Source: Defluviitaleaceae bacterium
Lineage (GTDB): Bacteria; Bacillota; Clostridia; Lachnospirales; UBA5962
Direction of reading: 5' to 3'
NCBI GenBank assembly: GCA_009779915.1
Contig: WRBA01000004.1
Location: forward strand, 1-64,000
Length of the DNA stretch: 64,000 nucleotides
Positions within the stretch are counted from its first letter, which is position 1. Every line of letters begins with the position of its first letter. A program made the translations under genes and the position numbers. Shown here piece by piece: positions 9,010-17,621 of this stretch. The notes beneath the pieces were generated by a model. That model saw nothing but the letters and a program-made list of their open reading frames with translations, had not been told where the DNA came from and did not search any database.

Positions 9010-9231
9010 ATGTCTAAAACATATAAAGTAAACTTCATGTGGGACAGTGAAGCTTATGTTTGGGTTGCATCCAGTAAAGATGTTCCGGGATTTTATTTAG
9101 AGCATGGGTCATTTGACGCTTTATGTGAAAAGGTTCGTATTGCATTGCCTGATTTTTTAGATGAAAAAGACAATGATATTTCTTTAGAGTATAGTGTTAC
9201 CAGAGTTGATAGGCTGGTCGCAAATGGCTGA
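9010..9231 (+). CDS. HicB-like antitoxin (DUF1902 type)
   Basis: A 73-aa protein with the partial RNase H-like fold typical of HicB/DUF1902 antitoxins (YKVNFMWDSEAYVWVASSKDVPG, then LEHGSFDALCEKVR). It would neutralise a HicA mRNA interferase. GGAGG lies nine bases before the ATG. The stop overlaps the hicA start by 8 bp, the usual coupling of such pairs. A TAGTA-TACT-TACTA dyad with TATAAT sits just upstream (about 8967-8984) and may be its promoter and autoregulatory site. Its toxin partner is broken. Confidence 0.8.
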   Translation: MSKTYKVNFMWDSEAYVWVASSKDVPGFYLEHGSFDALCEKVRIALPDFLDEKDNDISLEYSVTRVDRLVANG

Positions 9232-9418
9232 GTATGAAAAGAAAGTTCGTAAAGCTCTAAAATAAAATGGATTTCATTTTCATAGGCACGGCAAAGGTGA
9301 CCACGATATATGGTATAACCCTGACTCAAAAACAAAAGTTACGGTAGATGGTAAAATTAAATCGCGCCACATGGCAAATTCGATTTTGAAAGATGCCGGT
9401 ATTAATTACAAACTTTAA
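9224..9418 (+). pseudogene. hicA toxin gene interrupted by a TAA stop
   Basis: Read from ATG 9224, the frame gives 13 residues (MAEYEKKVRKALK), a TAA at 9263-9265, then continues without shift to 9418 with the rest of a HicA protein: NGFHFHRHGKGDHDIWY and SRHMANSILKDAG, including the conserved GKGDH histidine region. HicA relatives often have Glu at the stop position (LKENGF), so a single GAA to TAA change would explain it. No in-frame start after the stop would restore the catalytic region. Either a recent loss of the toxin or a sequencing error. Confidence 0.82.
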
Positions 9419-9426
9419 TTTTAATC

Positions 9427-9470
9427 AAAACAGCAGATAAGCATAAAGACATAAGCTTATCTGCTGTTTT
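9427..9470. terminator. Bidirectional terminator
   Basis: AAAACAGCAGATAAGC pairs with GCTTATCTGCTGTTTT around a short A-rich loop, with T-rich ends on both strands. It separates the convergent hicBA and BCCT transcripts. Confidence 0.85.
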
Positions 9471-9501
9471 TGATTGCAGTATAATAGTATCTCTACCCTG
9501 C

Positions 9502-11031
9502 CTACTCTCCTTTGCCACTTCCCTGCTTCTCCTTAAGATACAAACTGGCATCTTTAAAGAAGCTAAATACAATCATTAGGATAATAATCCCTATCGGGAA
9601 AGCCGCAATGATAGCAACAGATTGAAGATTATACAAAGTCCCTTCAGAGAAAATAAGGGCAATTGGAAACAGTATAAACAACAACGCCCAATAAGTGCGT
9701 ACTTTTTTACTTGGCATATCATCCGTAGTAAGCTCTTTGTAAGAATAGCGGGAAACAACCATGGTAAGAGCGTCAAAGGTTGAAGAGTAAAATATAATCA
9801 TATTTATAACCAGGAGTATAAGAGCCAGTGCCGGAAGCGGCAAGGTCTCAAATATCCCAATTATTACAACAGCACTGTCAACCCCTGCGTAAATTGCGCC
9901 AATAGAGTCAACTCCATGTATCATTTGCTGAGCAAGACCGTAGTTGCCGAGGATTATAAAGGAAGTAAATGTACCTGCAAGCCCCCAGAAGTATGCGCCT
10001 AAGATGGTATTTTTAAGGGTTCTCCCTTTACTTATCATACCTATAAAAAATGGCGTTGCAACACACCAAGCCATCCAGTATGCCCAGTAGAAAATCGTCC
10101 AATGCTGTGGAAAAGAGTCTACGCGCAGCGGGTCAGTCCAAGTAGTAAGCCCGATGAAGTTTTGAGCTAAATTACCTATTGCCGATACGCCTGTTTCAAG
10201 GATATACATAGTTTCGCCCCCTAAAAACAGGAAGTAAAACAGCATGGCGAAGAATATATAAACAGAAATTTTAGCAAGTTTGGAAATACCTACCATACCA
10301 CCTAAAACAGCAATTGTATATACTATAGCTATTACTATTAGTATGCCTATGGTGAGAACATTTGTAACATTTATCCCTGTAACATGGGCAAGGGCTGCAC
10401 TTAGGAGAGGCGTTGCCAAGGAAAAAGTAGTTGCAGTACCTGCAATAAGTGCAAAAATTGCAACTATGTCAATAATTTTACCAAGTGGTCCGTCAACTTT
10501 TTTACCAAGTAAAGGGCGGCAAGCTTCCGAAAATTTTTGTTTTTTACGATGCCTTACATGGAGCATAAAAGCAAAGGATGCCGCAAGAACGATATAAAAG
10601 CTCCAAGCAATAGGACCCCAGTGGAACAGCGGAAATGTAGATGCCCAAACCTGTACATCCCCAAGGGCTGCTATACGTGGTTCAGCCGCATATAATGCCC
10701 ATTCATGAAGGGAGAAAAAAAGAATATCCGCTGCCATTGTTGCCGTAAAAACCATAGAGCCCCATGTAAAAGGACCATACTCCGGCTTTTCGTCTTTCCC
10801 CCCAAGCTTAATTTGCCCAAATCTTGAAAAGGCTATATACATAGTAGCACCAAAGGCAAACAAACCCATTAAAATATAATATATACCAAAATCGTCTCCT
10901 AAAAATCCTCTGATAGAACTAAGTACATAAAGAGATTGCTCCGGCATTATAAGAAATAAAGCACCTAAGCATATTACCCCTAAAAGAGGTACAATCATTG
11001 CAAGCCAGTCTAGCTGAAATTTTGTATTCAT
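9502..11031 (-). CDS. BCCT family transporter, probably choline
   Basis: A 509-aa, about 12-TM transporter of the betaine/carnitine/choline family (PF02028). Recognisable parts are the tryptophan-rich segment in TM8 (WTIFYWAYWMAWCVATPFF), the following GMISKGRTLKN, and the glycine-rich TM3 region. The start overlaps the stop of the upstream choline kinase fusion by 4 bp, so the two are coupled. This context makes choline the likeliest substrate, supplying phosphocholine synthesis instead of osmoprotection. The substrate assignment is inference; family membership is clear. Confidence 0.88.
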   Translation of the reverse strand: MNTKFQLDWLAMIVPLLGVICLGALFLIMPEQSLYVLSSIRGFLGDDFGIYYILMGLFAFGATMYIAFSRFGQIKLGGKDEKPEYGPFTWGSMVFTATMAADILFFSLHEWALYAAEPRIAALGDVQVWASTFPLFHWGPIAWSFYIVLAASFAFMLHVRHRKKQKFSEACRPLLGKKVDGPLGKIIDIVAIFALIAGTATTFSLATPLLSAALAHVTGINVTNVLTIGILIVIAIVYTIAVLGGMVGISKLAKISVYIFFAMLFYFLFLGGETMYILETGVSAIGNLAQNFIGLTTWTDPLRVDSFPQHWTIFYWAYWMAWCVATPFFIGMISKGRTLKNTILGAYFWGLAGTFTSFIILGNYGLAQQMIHGVDSIGAIYAGVDSAVVIIGIFETLPLPALALILLVINMIIFYSSTFDALTMVVSRYSYKELTTDDMPSKKVRTYWALLFILFPIALIFSEGTLYNLQSVAIIAAFPIGIIILMIVFSFFKDASLYLKEKQGSGKGE

Positions 11032-12821
11032 TTCACATCACCCTTTATCTTTTCGTATTCAGCATTGAAAATTTTATAAAAATCACGGGCGTAGCGGTAT
11101 TGACGCAATGTATATTCACCAAATTCCACACCCATCCGGCGCTTATATTCACACCAATTACTCCATAAAAGCCCGCATACGGCAACATAGGCATACATTT
11201 TAACTCTTATTGCAGCCGGGCACCCCTCCACAAAATAGGAGTCAATGAGCTTATCAATTTGCTTTCTGTTATACCCTGAATATATGGCAAACATAGCTAT
11301 ATCAATATGCCCATCCTGCATACCTGCATATTCCCAGTCGATTAAGCGGATTTCTCTTTTACCTTCATTTCTTATAAACAAAAAGTTATCAGGAACAGAG
11401 TCAATATGACACAAAGTCCAAACCTTGGGTACAGAGTCGATATACCCTTTCATCCCCATAATATTGGCTTTTGTTTCTTTATAATTATAGTAATAAGAAT
11501 CTGCTCCGCCCCACAAGCTCTCATAAAACTCAAGCCGCTCAAATATATCAAAGGTATGTGCAGCTTCTACATTCGCCTCATGAAATTCCCTAAGCTTTTT
11601 CATACACAAAGCCACACCGGAAAAATTTGAAGGATTACAGTTTCTAGCGTTATCAAAATATTTAGTAATTTTTATCCCTGTTTCAGGATCAATATATACT
11701 ATATCATCGCTTATTATAAGCGGGTTTATGGCTTGATAGACATCATATTCTTTTTTCCTGTCAATAAGCATATCCGTGCCCTCACCCGGAGTGCGAACAA
11801 TATACTTTCTGCCTTCATAGGAGAATATAAAGGAGTTATTAGTCATACCCTCTTTTATTGGGGTAATATCCTCAACTTTATCCCTTGGCACATTGCAAGC
11901 CACAGATACAATATCTTTAATTTTATCATCTAATTTGCCGCTAAGCTCAAACAGGCTAAGTTCCTTCAAACTTTCAAAACCATAAACATTACCTGATTGC
12001 TTATTCATATATATAGGCAGCGTGTCCAAATTCTCCTTTAACACATGCTCCCAATAATAAGTTTCCGTCCCGGACCGGTAATAGTAATCCACCACAAGCC
12101 TTTTAAACTTAGCTGAAAACGCCGGCGAAAAATACGCTGGTCCCATCATTACCCTTGTGTCACGCCCACCGGTTTCAATAGACTTAATCCTATCATCTTT
12201 CGAAGCACTAACACACCAATCATCGGTAGATCCGTCAAAATACAAGCAGGAGTGCCAACTGCGGGCTTCATGAGTATTAAAAATATTTTCCTCAATCCAT
12301 GTATCCGGCAACAGAACATATGTACTGTTTAAATACGGCATAACACGGTACAGGCTTGCAAGGCTGTTTTTAACGGCATAAGCAGGGTTATATACAAGCC
12401 GCACTCCATATCTTGCTTTTAAATATTCAAACTTTTCCTTTTTATAGCCTGTTACGATTACAATATCCGTAATACCTTTCTCAATAAGCTGCTCAATATG
12501 CCGCTCAATTATAGGCTTGCCGTACATTTCCAATAAACCCTTAGGGGTTTCAACTGCCATTTGGATGTAGCGTGAACCAACCTCAGCGGCTAAAATCACA
12601 GCATTTTTAACCTTAAATTTATCGAGATAAGCTTGCCCTTTCTCACTTAGCACAAGCTCCCCCGAAATTTCCTCTTCCAACAAACCTGTAGCTAAACATT
12701 CATTTAATGCGTCCAATGCCGGAGTTTTTTGGTCTTTCATCTCCTCTATTAAGTCATTTTTTTTCACTCCGGGTTTGTCCGCCAAAGTCCTGGCAATTTC
12801 CACAAAATATTCAGGCTTCAT
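11028..12821 (-). CDS. Fusion of wHTH, LicC-like cytidylyltransferase and LicA-like choline kinase
   Basis: A 597-aa three-part protein. Residues 1-70 look like a winged-helix domain. Residues ~73-300 are a nucleotidyltransferase of the LicC type, with VILAAEVGSRYIQ (a variant of LAAGxGxR), ETPKGLLEMYGKPII and LPDTWIEE. Residues ~310-590 are a choline/ethanolamine kinase with NNSFIF, CHIDSVPDNFLF (Brenner motif, catalytic Asp) and LIDWEYAG (metal Asp). Together they would convert choline to phosphocholine and then CDP-choline for surface decoration. In Haemophilus and pneumococcus LicA and LicC are separate. GGGAGGT precedes the ATG, and the BCCT transporter follows directly. No phosphocholine transferase (LicD) is visible nearby. 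Confidence 0.87.
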   Translation of the reverse strand: MKPEYFVEIARTLADKPGVKKNDLIEEMKDQKTPALDALNECLATGLLEEEISGELVLSEKGQAYLDKFKVKNAVILAAEVGSRYIQMAVETPKGLLEMYGKPIIERHIEQLIEKGITDIVIVTGYKKEKFEYLKARYGVRLVYNPAYAVKNSLASLYRVMPYLNSTYVLLPDTWIEENIFNTHEARSWHSCLYFDGSTDDWCVSASKDDRIKSIETGGRDTRVMMGPAYFSPAFSAKFKRLVVDYYYRSGTETYYWEHVLKENLDTLPIYMNKQSGNVYGFESLKELSLFELSGKLDDKIKDIVSVACNVPRDKVEDITPIKEGMTNNSFIFSYEGRKYIVRTPGEGTDMLIDRKKEYDVYQAINPLIISDDIVYIDPETGIKITKYFDNARNCNPSNFSGVALCMKKLREFHEANVEAAHTFDIFERLEFYESLWGGADSYYYNYKETKANIMGMKGYIDSVPKVWTLCHIDSVPDNFLFIRNEGKREIRLIDWEYAGMQDGHIDIAMFAIYSGYNRKQIDKLIDSYFVEGCPAAIRVKMYAYVAVCGLLWSNWCEYKRRMGVEFGEYTLRQYRYARDFYKIFNAEYEKIKGDVK

Positions 12822-13029
12822 GGCTAGACCTCCCTTATAGTTTAGTTTTTATCTTCACTTTCAGAAAAGTATACCTGTTTTTTGGATACATTTCAAATAA
12901 TTTTTAATTTTTTTCAAAATTTAGGTCAATTTGCCAGTATGCTATCTTGTCAAGTTTGGATATTTATGTTAATATGTCTTAAATATTTAAGTTTTTTTGG
13001 CATAATTGTATGAGAAAATGGAGGATGCT

Positions 13030-13842
13030 ATGCAAATTATTGATGCCCACATTCATTACTTTACCGGAGAACGCGCGGAAATCATGGCAAATAGAGCCGG
13101 TCATGAGAACTCTGTTCCCCATTTGCGTAAGGAATACGAGCGTTTAGGGCTTAAAGGTGCCGTTGTAATGGGCAACCGCTCACTTGAGGTTGCCGCCCAT
13201 GGCGTTTACCCTGAATTTATGCGATACTGTGTTGGGCTTGATACCTCCACCGAGTGGGAGAAAGATATTAAGGCAACTTATGATTTAGTTGAACAAAATT
13301 TAAAATGCAAAACCTGTGTAGGCGTTAAGCTTTACGCAGGCTATGTCCACCGCTATGTTTCCGATGAAATATATCATCCTGTTTATGAACTTTGCGAACA
13401 TTATAATAAGCCGGTGGCGATCCACACAGGGGAAACTGCCTCAAATATGGGAAAGCTTAAATATGCCCATCCTTTAACTCTAGACGATGTTGCATCGTCT
13501 TTTCCCAGGATTCATTTTGTTATGTGCCATTTTGGAAACCCTTGGTTTGCGGATGCGGCAGCGGTTATGGATAAAAACCCTAATATTTCAGCGGATTTAT
13601 CCGGTTTTCTTGTGGGGAAATTAGATATGGACGCTTTTTTCAAGGAAAAAGAAGGCTATGTTGAGCAGCTTCGCACATGGCTTGATTATTTGAGAGATTA
13701 TGAGCGGTTAATGTTTGGTACGGACTGGCCTCTTGCTAATTTAGAGGATTATATTGAGTTTGTATCAAAAGTTATACCAAAAGAGCATCATGAAAAGGTT
13801 TTTGCGGATAACGCAAGGCGTATTTATGGGCTGGATTTTTAA
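13030..13842 (+). CDS. Amidohydrolase family protein (TIM-barrel, amidohydrolase-2 type)
   Basis: A 270-aa metal-dependent hydrolase of the amidohydrolase-2/COG2159 group. Visible metal ligands are IDAHIHYF at the N-terminus, VAIHTGE at mid-protein, VMCHFG and the C-terminal MFGTDWPL aspartate. The GGAGG ribosome binding site at 13020-13024 selects ATG 13030 over the TTG at 13006. Substrate unknown; relatives include decarboxylases and lactonases. A small membrane protein and a DUF488 protein follow closely and may share its transcript. Confidence 0.85.
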   Translation: MQIIDAHIHYFTGERAEIMANRAGHENSVPHLRKEYERLGLKGAVVMGNRSLEVAAHGVYPEFMRYCVGLDTSTEWEKDIKATYDLVEQNLKCKTCVGVKLYAGYVHRYVSDEIYHPVYELCEHYNKPVAIHTGETASNMGKLKYAHPLTLDDVASSFPRIHFVMCHFGNPWFADAAAVMDKNPNISADLSGFLVGKLDMDAFFKEKEGYVEQLRTWLDYLRDYERLMFGTDWPLANLEDYIEFVSKVIPKEHHEKVFADNARRIYGLDF

Positions 13843-13869
13843 AGCACCAATGTCTAAAGGAGGTTGTAC

Positions 13870-14064
13870 ATGCGACTTTTTGCCTTAATACTTGCTATCA
13901 TGGGTGTTTTGATGCTCATCTTTAATCGCCAACTCATGCAATTAAAATATAAATGGTCATTTAAAAATAATGTTGAGCCAACCGAACTTGCACTGTTTAG
14001 CCGAGGACTTTTCGCTGTAGTCCTAATTATTATTGCCATGTTTATGTTCTTCGCAGATATATAA
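13870..14064 (+). CDS. Small two-TM membrane protein
   Basis: A 64-aa protein with hydrophobic segments at residues ~2-18 and ~45-62, and a basic loop with NNVEPTELALFSRG between. The layout resembles short DUF6199-type proteins, though that is only a resemblance. AAAGGAGG precedes ATG 13870; a TTG six bases upstream is less well placed. It lies 27 bp after the amidohydrolase. Function unknown. Confidence 0.65.
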   Translation: MRLFALILAIMGVLMLIFNRQLMQLKYKWSFKNNVEPTELALFSRGLFAVVLIIIAMFMFFADI

Positions 14065-14101
14065 TCATTTTTCATAAAAATTATTTAAGGAGGTATTTTA
14101 A

Positions 14102-14482
14102 ATGAAAGTTTTTTCAAGTTATTATGATAATGTGCCTAAACTGGACAAGAATGGGTATACCTTTGTGCGGGTTTCCCGCAAAGAGCCGCCGGAATGGTTT
14201 GTGAGTGATTATAGCCCTGTGGATATGTCTGACACTTACGGACCCACCGCTGCAATGCTTAAGGAATGTCATCCTTTAGAGGATTGGGCTGCCTTTGAGC
14301 CGCGGTATAAGAGTGAGATATTGGAGGTATTGGATAAAGGGAAAGCCCTTGCTGAGTTGGAAAAAGTTTATGTGGATAACGGCAGCAAGCCTTTACTTTT
14401 GCTGTGCTATGAGACTGCCGAGGAGAACTGCCACAGACGTTTGATAGGTGAGTATTTAGGAATAGAGATAGAGGAGTTGTAA
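14102..14482 (+). CDS. DUF488 family protein
   Basis: A 126-aa protein with the DUF488 C-terminal signature LLLLCYETAEENCHRRLIGEYL, including the conserved C-x-x-x-x-x-x-C-H-R pattern. Function of the family is unknown. AAGGAGG lies eight bases before the ATG. It is followed by 69 bp and another good ribosome binding site, so a common transcript with the next gene is possible. Confidence 0.85.
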   Translation: MKVFSSYYDNVPKLDKNGYTFVRVSRKEPPEWFVSDYSPVDMSDTYGPTAAMLKECHPLEDWAAFEPRYKSEILEVLDKGKALAELEKVYVDNGSKPLLLLCYETAEENCHRRLIGEYLGIEIEEL

Positions 14483-14551
14483 TTGAAATATTTGTAATAT
14501 ATGAATGATATTTCGGTTATATGGTTGTGCCCTTAAAAAGGAGGTAAGGAT

Positions 14552-15556
14552 ATGTCAAAACATCTTAATTTGATAAAGTACATTTTTGTAAAGCTTTTGA
14601 CATTGATTTTTTTTGTTTTTGGTACAATTTTTATAGTTTTTGCGGTGTATTTCTATTTAGTGGGCGACTCTAAACCGCATCACCTAACACTAGGACAAAC
14701 TGTAGTATGGCAAGATTTCTCGATACACGGCAATAGCTGCTATACTTGTTTTCGTTTTGATGAACTCGGTTATTTTGACTCCTTTCTTATTCAGTATGGT
14801 AGATTTCTTAGGCATTTTTTCATTGAAGGAGCTATTTACTTTCCATTTCAATGGGGGGCTCTTGAATTTGAAACTTTTACACCGCAAATACTCAACACTC
14901 TCCTGCTTTTTACTATAACCGTACTTATTTCACTAACAGCAGCATTTCCTTTAGGCATTTTAGCCGCAATTAAGAAAAATACTTGGATTGACCAATTTAT
15001 CAAATTTATTATCTACATAGGCAAATCTACACCTGTTTTCTTACTGGCTTTGCTTGTGATTATGCTTTTTTCCTCAAATCTTATTCCGGGTTTTAATATT
15101 TATTTCGTAAATCCTTCTGTTTGGCTGCCTGCCATGGTTTTAAGCTTCGGTATCGGTACAGCAATAGCTCAGGAAGTCCGCCATTTAATGCTTGAAATCA
15201 TTAAGCAAGGTTATATGCAAGGGGCTCGTGCTAGGGGTATTACTTACGGCAAAGTTATATGCCGCCATATTATTCATAATATATTTATACTAATAATCCC
15301 TGCATTTAAAGCACAGCTTGGCAATTTTATTACAGGTATTATTTTAGTTGAAGTCATTTTTAGATGGAATGGTTTGGGACTGCTTCTGCTTCAGTCTATA
15401 CTTGGCGGTCATCTCTCACATACAATATCTATGATATTTGGCAGTATAATTATTTTAATCCTGCTCTCCGCCGTATTTAACTTTATCATTGACGTTACAA
15501 ACGCCTTTATAGACCCACAGATAAGATTTGAAGCAAAAAGCGAATTGCCAGCGTAA
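14552..15556 (+). CDS. Orphan DppB-like ABC transporter permease
   Basis: A 334-aa membrane protein with the peptide-type binding-protein-dependent permease domain in its C-terminal half: FPLGILAAIKKNTWID, then the coupling-helix motif QEVRHLMLEIIKQGYMQGARARGIT and FRWNGLGLLLLQSI. The external loop after TM1 (residues ~35-100) is longer and diverged from the two DppB copies at 29 and 53.8 kb, and has a Cys pair (CYTC). No partner permease, ATPase or binding protein is adjacent. It may work with remote subunits or be a relic. AAAGGAGGTAAGG precedes the ATG. Confidence 0.85.
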   Translation: MSKHLNLIKYIFVKLLTLIFFVFGTIFIVFAVYFYLVGDSKPHHLTLGQTVVWQDFSIHGNSCYTCFRFDELGYFDSFLIQYGRFLRHFFIEGAIYFPFQWGALEFETFTPQILNTLLLFTITVLISLTAAFPLGILAAIKKNTWIDQFIKFIIYIGKSTPVFLLALLVIMLFSSNLIPGFNIYFVNPSVWLPAMVLSFGIGTAIAQEVRHLMLEIIKQGYMQGARARGITYGKVICRHIIHNIFILIIPAFKAQLGNFITGIILVEVIFRWNGLGLLLLQSILGGHLSHTISMIFGSIIILILLSAVFNFIIDVTNAFIDPQIRFEAKSELPA

Positions 15557-15645
15557 AACTTTATCAGGAGCATTTATGTATGTTAGGGCTTCAAAAAATC
15601 ACTAAAGCCGCTGTGATTAAATAATGAAAAGATTTCCACAAAAAC

Positions 15646-15669
15646 ACACCTTGCATTTGTGCAAGGTGT
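15646..15669. repeat. Hairpin just before the ribosome binding site of the next gene
   Basis: ACACCTTGCA pairs perfectly with TGCAAGGTGT across a four-base loop, directly before the GGGGG that serves the 15683 start. No T-run follows, so it may affect translation or protect the transcript instead of ending it. Confidence 0.5.
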
Positions 15670-15682
15670 ATAGGGGGTTGCG

Positions 15683-16102
15683 TTGTTGGTAGAACTGATA
15701 ACATCAGATGGATTTATTCAAACATTCTTTGGCGGATTAGCCGTTTTCATAGTTGCTAACGGCTTTAGGATTCTTGCTAAAGCTGCCAGAACAGGTCTTA
15801 GCACAATGAAAAGGTTGAGCATTTTAAAACGCTGGATGTACTTCCTCTTTATTGCAGCCTCTATTTCGGCTTTTAACGTTGGATGGTATTCTTACGCTCT
15901 TGTTGTTTTTGAGGAAGCGCAAAATAATGTCAATCTTAGGCTAATTTTCAGTTCGATAAATTTTATCCTTGCTACATATTGCCTCATCTCATTTATCAAG
16001 GCTATTGATTCTGTTTTCTCTAACATTGGCAATATGATTTCCGATGAGCTTGACAGTGTATATGATAAAATGACCGACAATAAAACTGGACGCAATTCCT
16101 AA
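15683..16102 (+). CDS. Hypothetical membrane protein
   Basis: A 139-aa protein not recognised. Three hydrophobic segments are seen (residues ~12-30, ~48-72, ~85-105) and a charged C-terminal tail (SDELDSVYDKMTDNKTG). The start is TTG 15683, or the adjacent TTG 15686, after a GGGGG ribosome binding site and a hairpin. It is followed by a truncated phage-type regulator, so the pair may be remains of a mobile element. Confidence 0.55.
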   Translation: MLVELITSDGFIQTFFGGLAVFIVANGFRILAKAARTGLSTMKRLSILKRWMYFLFIAASISAFNVGWYSYALVVFEEAQNNVNLRLIFSSINFILATYCLISFIKAIDSVFSNIGNMISDELDSVYDKMTDNKTGRNS

Positions 16103-16208
16103 AACAATCGAAAAGCTAGGTATCATAGATGTATAATCCATTAATTGCATTAGACTACAGGGTCATTGTAGTTCACAAGTTGCGAATTGCAAGGGAGGCA
16201 AATTAATT

Positions 16209-16361
16209 TTGTATGAGAGAGTTTTTAAAATCGCAAAAGAAAATGGAGTGCAGCAAAAAGAATTAGCAGAGTACTTAGGAGCAACAAAAAGCGTTTTATT
16301 TGATTGGAAAAGTGGACGCCATATATGGCGTCCCTACAAAATCAATTATCACTTTACATAG
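16209..16361 (+). pseudogene. Truncated XRE-type helix-turn-helix regulator
   Basis: From TTG 16209 (GGGAGG at 16193-16198) the frame encodes 50 residues beginning MYERVFKIAKENGVQQKELA and containing LGATKSVLFDWKSGR, a clear phage-type HTH. Homology stops at residue 37, exactly where the palindrome that ends murA begins; the last 13 codons are read from that palindrome and the murA 3' end. It therefore looks like a gene fragment joined to the murA terminator. Function is probably lost. Confidence 0.65.
16314..16333 (-). terminator. Perfect 20-bp palindrome after murA
   Basis: GGACGCCATA/TATGGCGTCC forms a perfect dyad 15 bp after the murA stop; on the minus strand it is followed by ACTTTT. 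It probably ends murA transcription, although the T-run is short. Confidence 0.55.
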
Positions 16362-17608
16362 CAAATATCCGCCCCGATTATCCTTAAATCTTCCTCTATA
16401 TCCACATAACCTCGTTCAACAAACACCGAATTGGTAACCACCGTCTTTCCTTCTGCCGCAAGCCCTGCAAGTATAAGGGCTGCCCCTCCTCTTAAATCCC
16501 TGCATATAACATTTGCCCCTTGGAGTTTTTTTACACCTGTTACCACCGATGTCATACCGTCCTGTAGGAGTACTATATTTGCCCCCATACGTATAAGCTC
16601 CGATATATGTTTGTTGCGTGACTCGAATACTGTCTCCTCCACTATACTCATGCCCTTTGCGGTAGATAAAAGAGCCATGAGCTGGGGCTGCATATCTGTG
16701 GGAAAACCCGGATGAGGGTGTGTACGAAGCCGCTCAATTGGCTTAAGCTCTTTCGGTGCCTTTAGATATACCCTTGTCTTTTCTGTTTTTATCTCACAGC
16801 CTGTTTCTGCGAGCTTTGAAGTTATAGGATGGAGATGACTCGGACTAACATTTGTAAGAAGTAATTCTCCTCCAGTTATTGCCGCGGCAGTAAGGTAAGT
16901 CCCTGCTACTATACGATCCGGCATAACTGTATATTCCACGTCGTGAAGGTTTTTAACACCATCAATTACTATAGTATCCTTCCCGGCACCTGAAACTTTT
17001 GCCCCCATTGCACATAAAAAGTTTTGCATATCAACTATTTCAGGCTCTTTTGCGGCATTTGAAATTATTGTCCGCCCTTCGGCTAAAACGGCTGCAAGCA
17101 TAATATTTTCGGTGGCGCCTACACTTGGGAAATCTAAGTCAATCCGCGCCCCTTTAAGTTTTGCGGCTTCGGCGACTATAAAGCCCCCCTCCTCCACTAT
17201 ATTAGCACCAAGCTGCCGTATGCCTTTAAGGTGCAAATCAATTGGTCTAGCCCCTAACTCGCAGCCTCCGGGATAAGAAATCTTTACCTGCCCAAACCTT
17301 CCAAGGACACTGCCTAAAAATATTATAGATGAGCGCATTTCTCTCACATATTTTTCCGGAACCTCGTAATTATCCGCCCCTGTTGAGTCGATTGTTATTG
17401 TCGTACCTTCCATTTTAACATCTGCACCGATAGCCTTTAGTATTTTGATAACCATAAATGTATCTGAAATCCTGGGGCAATTATGAATTACACTTATTCC
17501 TTTGTTAAGTACAACCGCTGCAAGCATAGGCAAGACAGCATTTTTAGCTCCATATATACTAAGCTGTCCACTTAGGCGTTGTCCGCCTTTAATATGATAT
17601 TCGCCCAA
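16349..17608 (-). CDS. murA: UDP-N-acetylglucosamine 1-carboxyvinyltransferase
   Basis: A 419-aa cytoplasmic enzyme that transfers enolpyruvate from PEP to UDP-GlcNAc, the first committed step of peptidoglycan synthesis and the fosfomycin target. The active-site loop SYPGGCELGARPIDLHL carries the catalytic cysteine near residue 115. GAKNAVLPMLAA at the N-terminus and HPGFPTDMQPQ in the second half are typical. Length matches the family. A GGAGGT ribosome binding site precedes the ATG. Gram-positives often carry two copies; which one this is cannot be told here. Confidence 0.96.
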   Translation of the reverse strand: MGEYHIKGGQRLSGQLSIYGAKNAVLPMLAAVVLNKGISVIHNCPRISDTFMVIKILKAIGADVKMEGTTITIDSTGADNYEVPEKYVREMRSSIIFLGSVLGRFGQVKISYPGGCELGARPIDLHLKGIRQLGANIVEEGGFIVAEAAKLKGARIDLDFPSVGATENIMLAAVLAEGRTIISNAAKEPEIVDMQNFLCAMGAKVSGAGKDTIVIDGVKNLHDVEYTVMPDRIVAGTYLTAAAITGGELLLTNVSPSHLHPITSKLAETGCEIKTEKTRVYLKAPKELKPIERLRTHPHPGFPTDMQPQLMALLSTAKGMSIVEETVFESRNKHISELIRMGANIVLLQDGMTSVVTGVKKLQGANVICRDLRGGAALILAGLAAEGKTVVTNSVFVERGYVDIEEDLRIIGADICYVK

Positions 17609-17621
17609 TTAATCCACCTCC

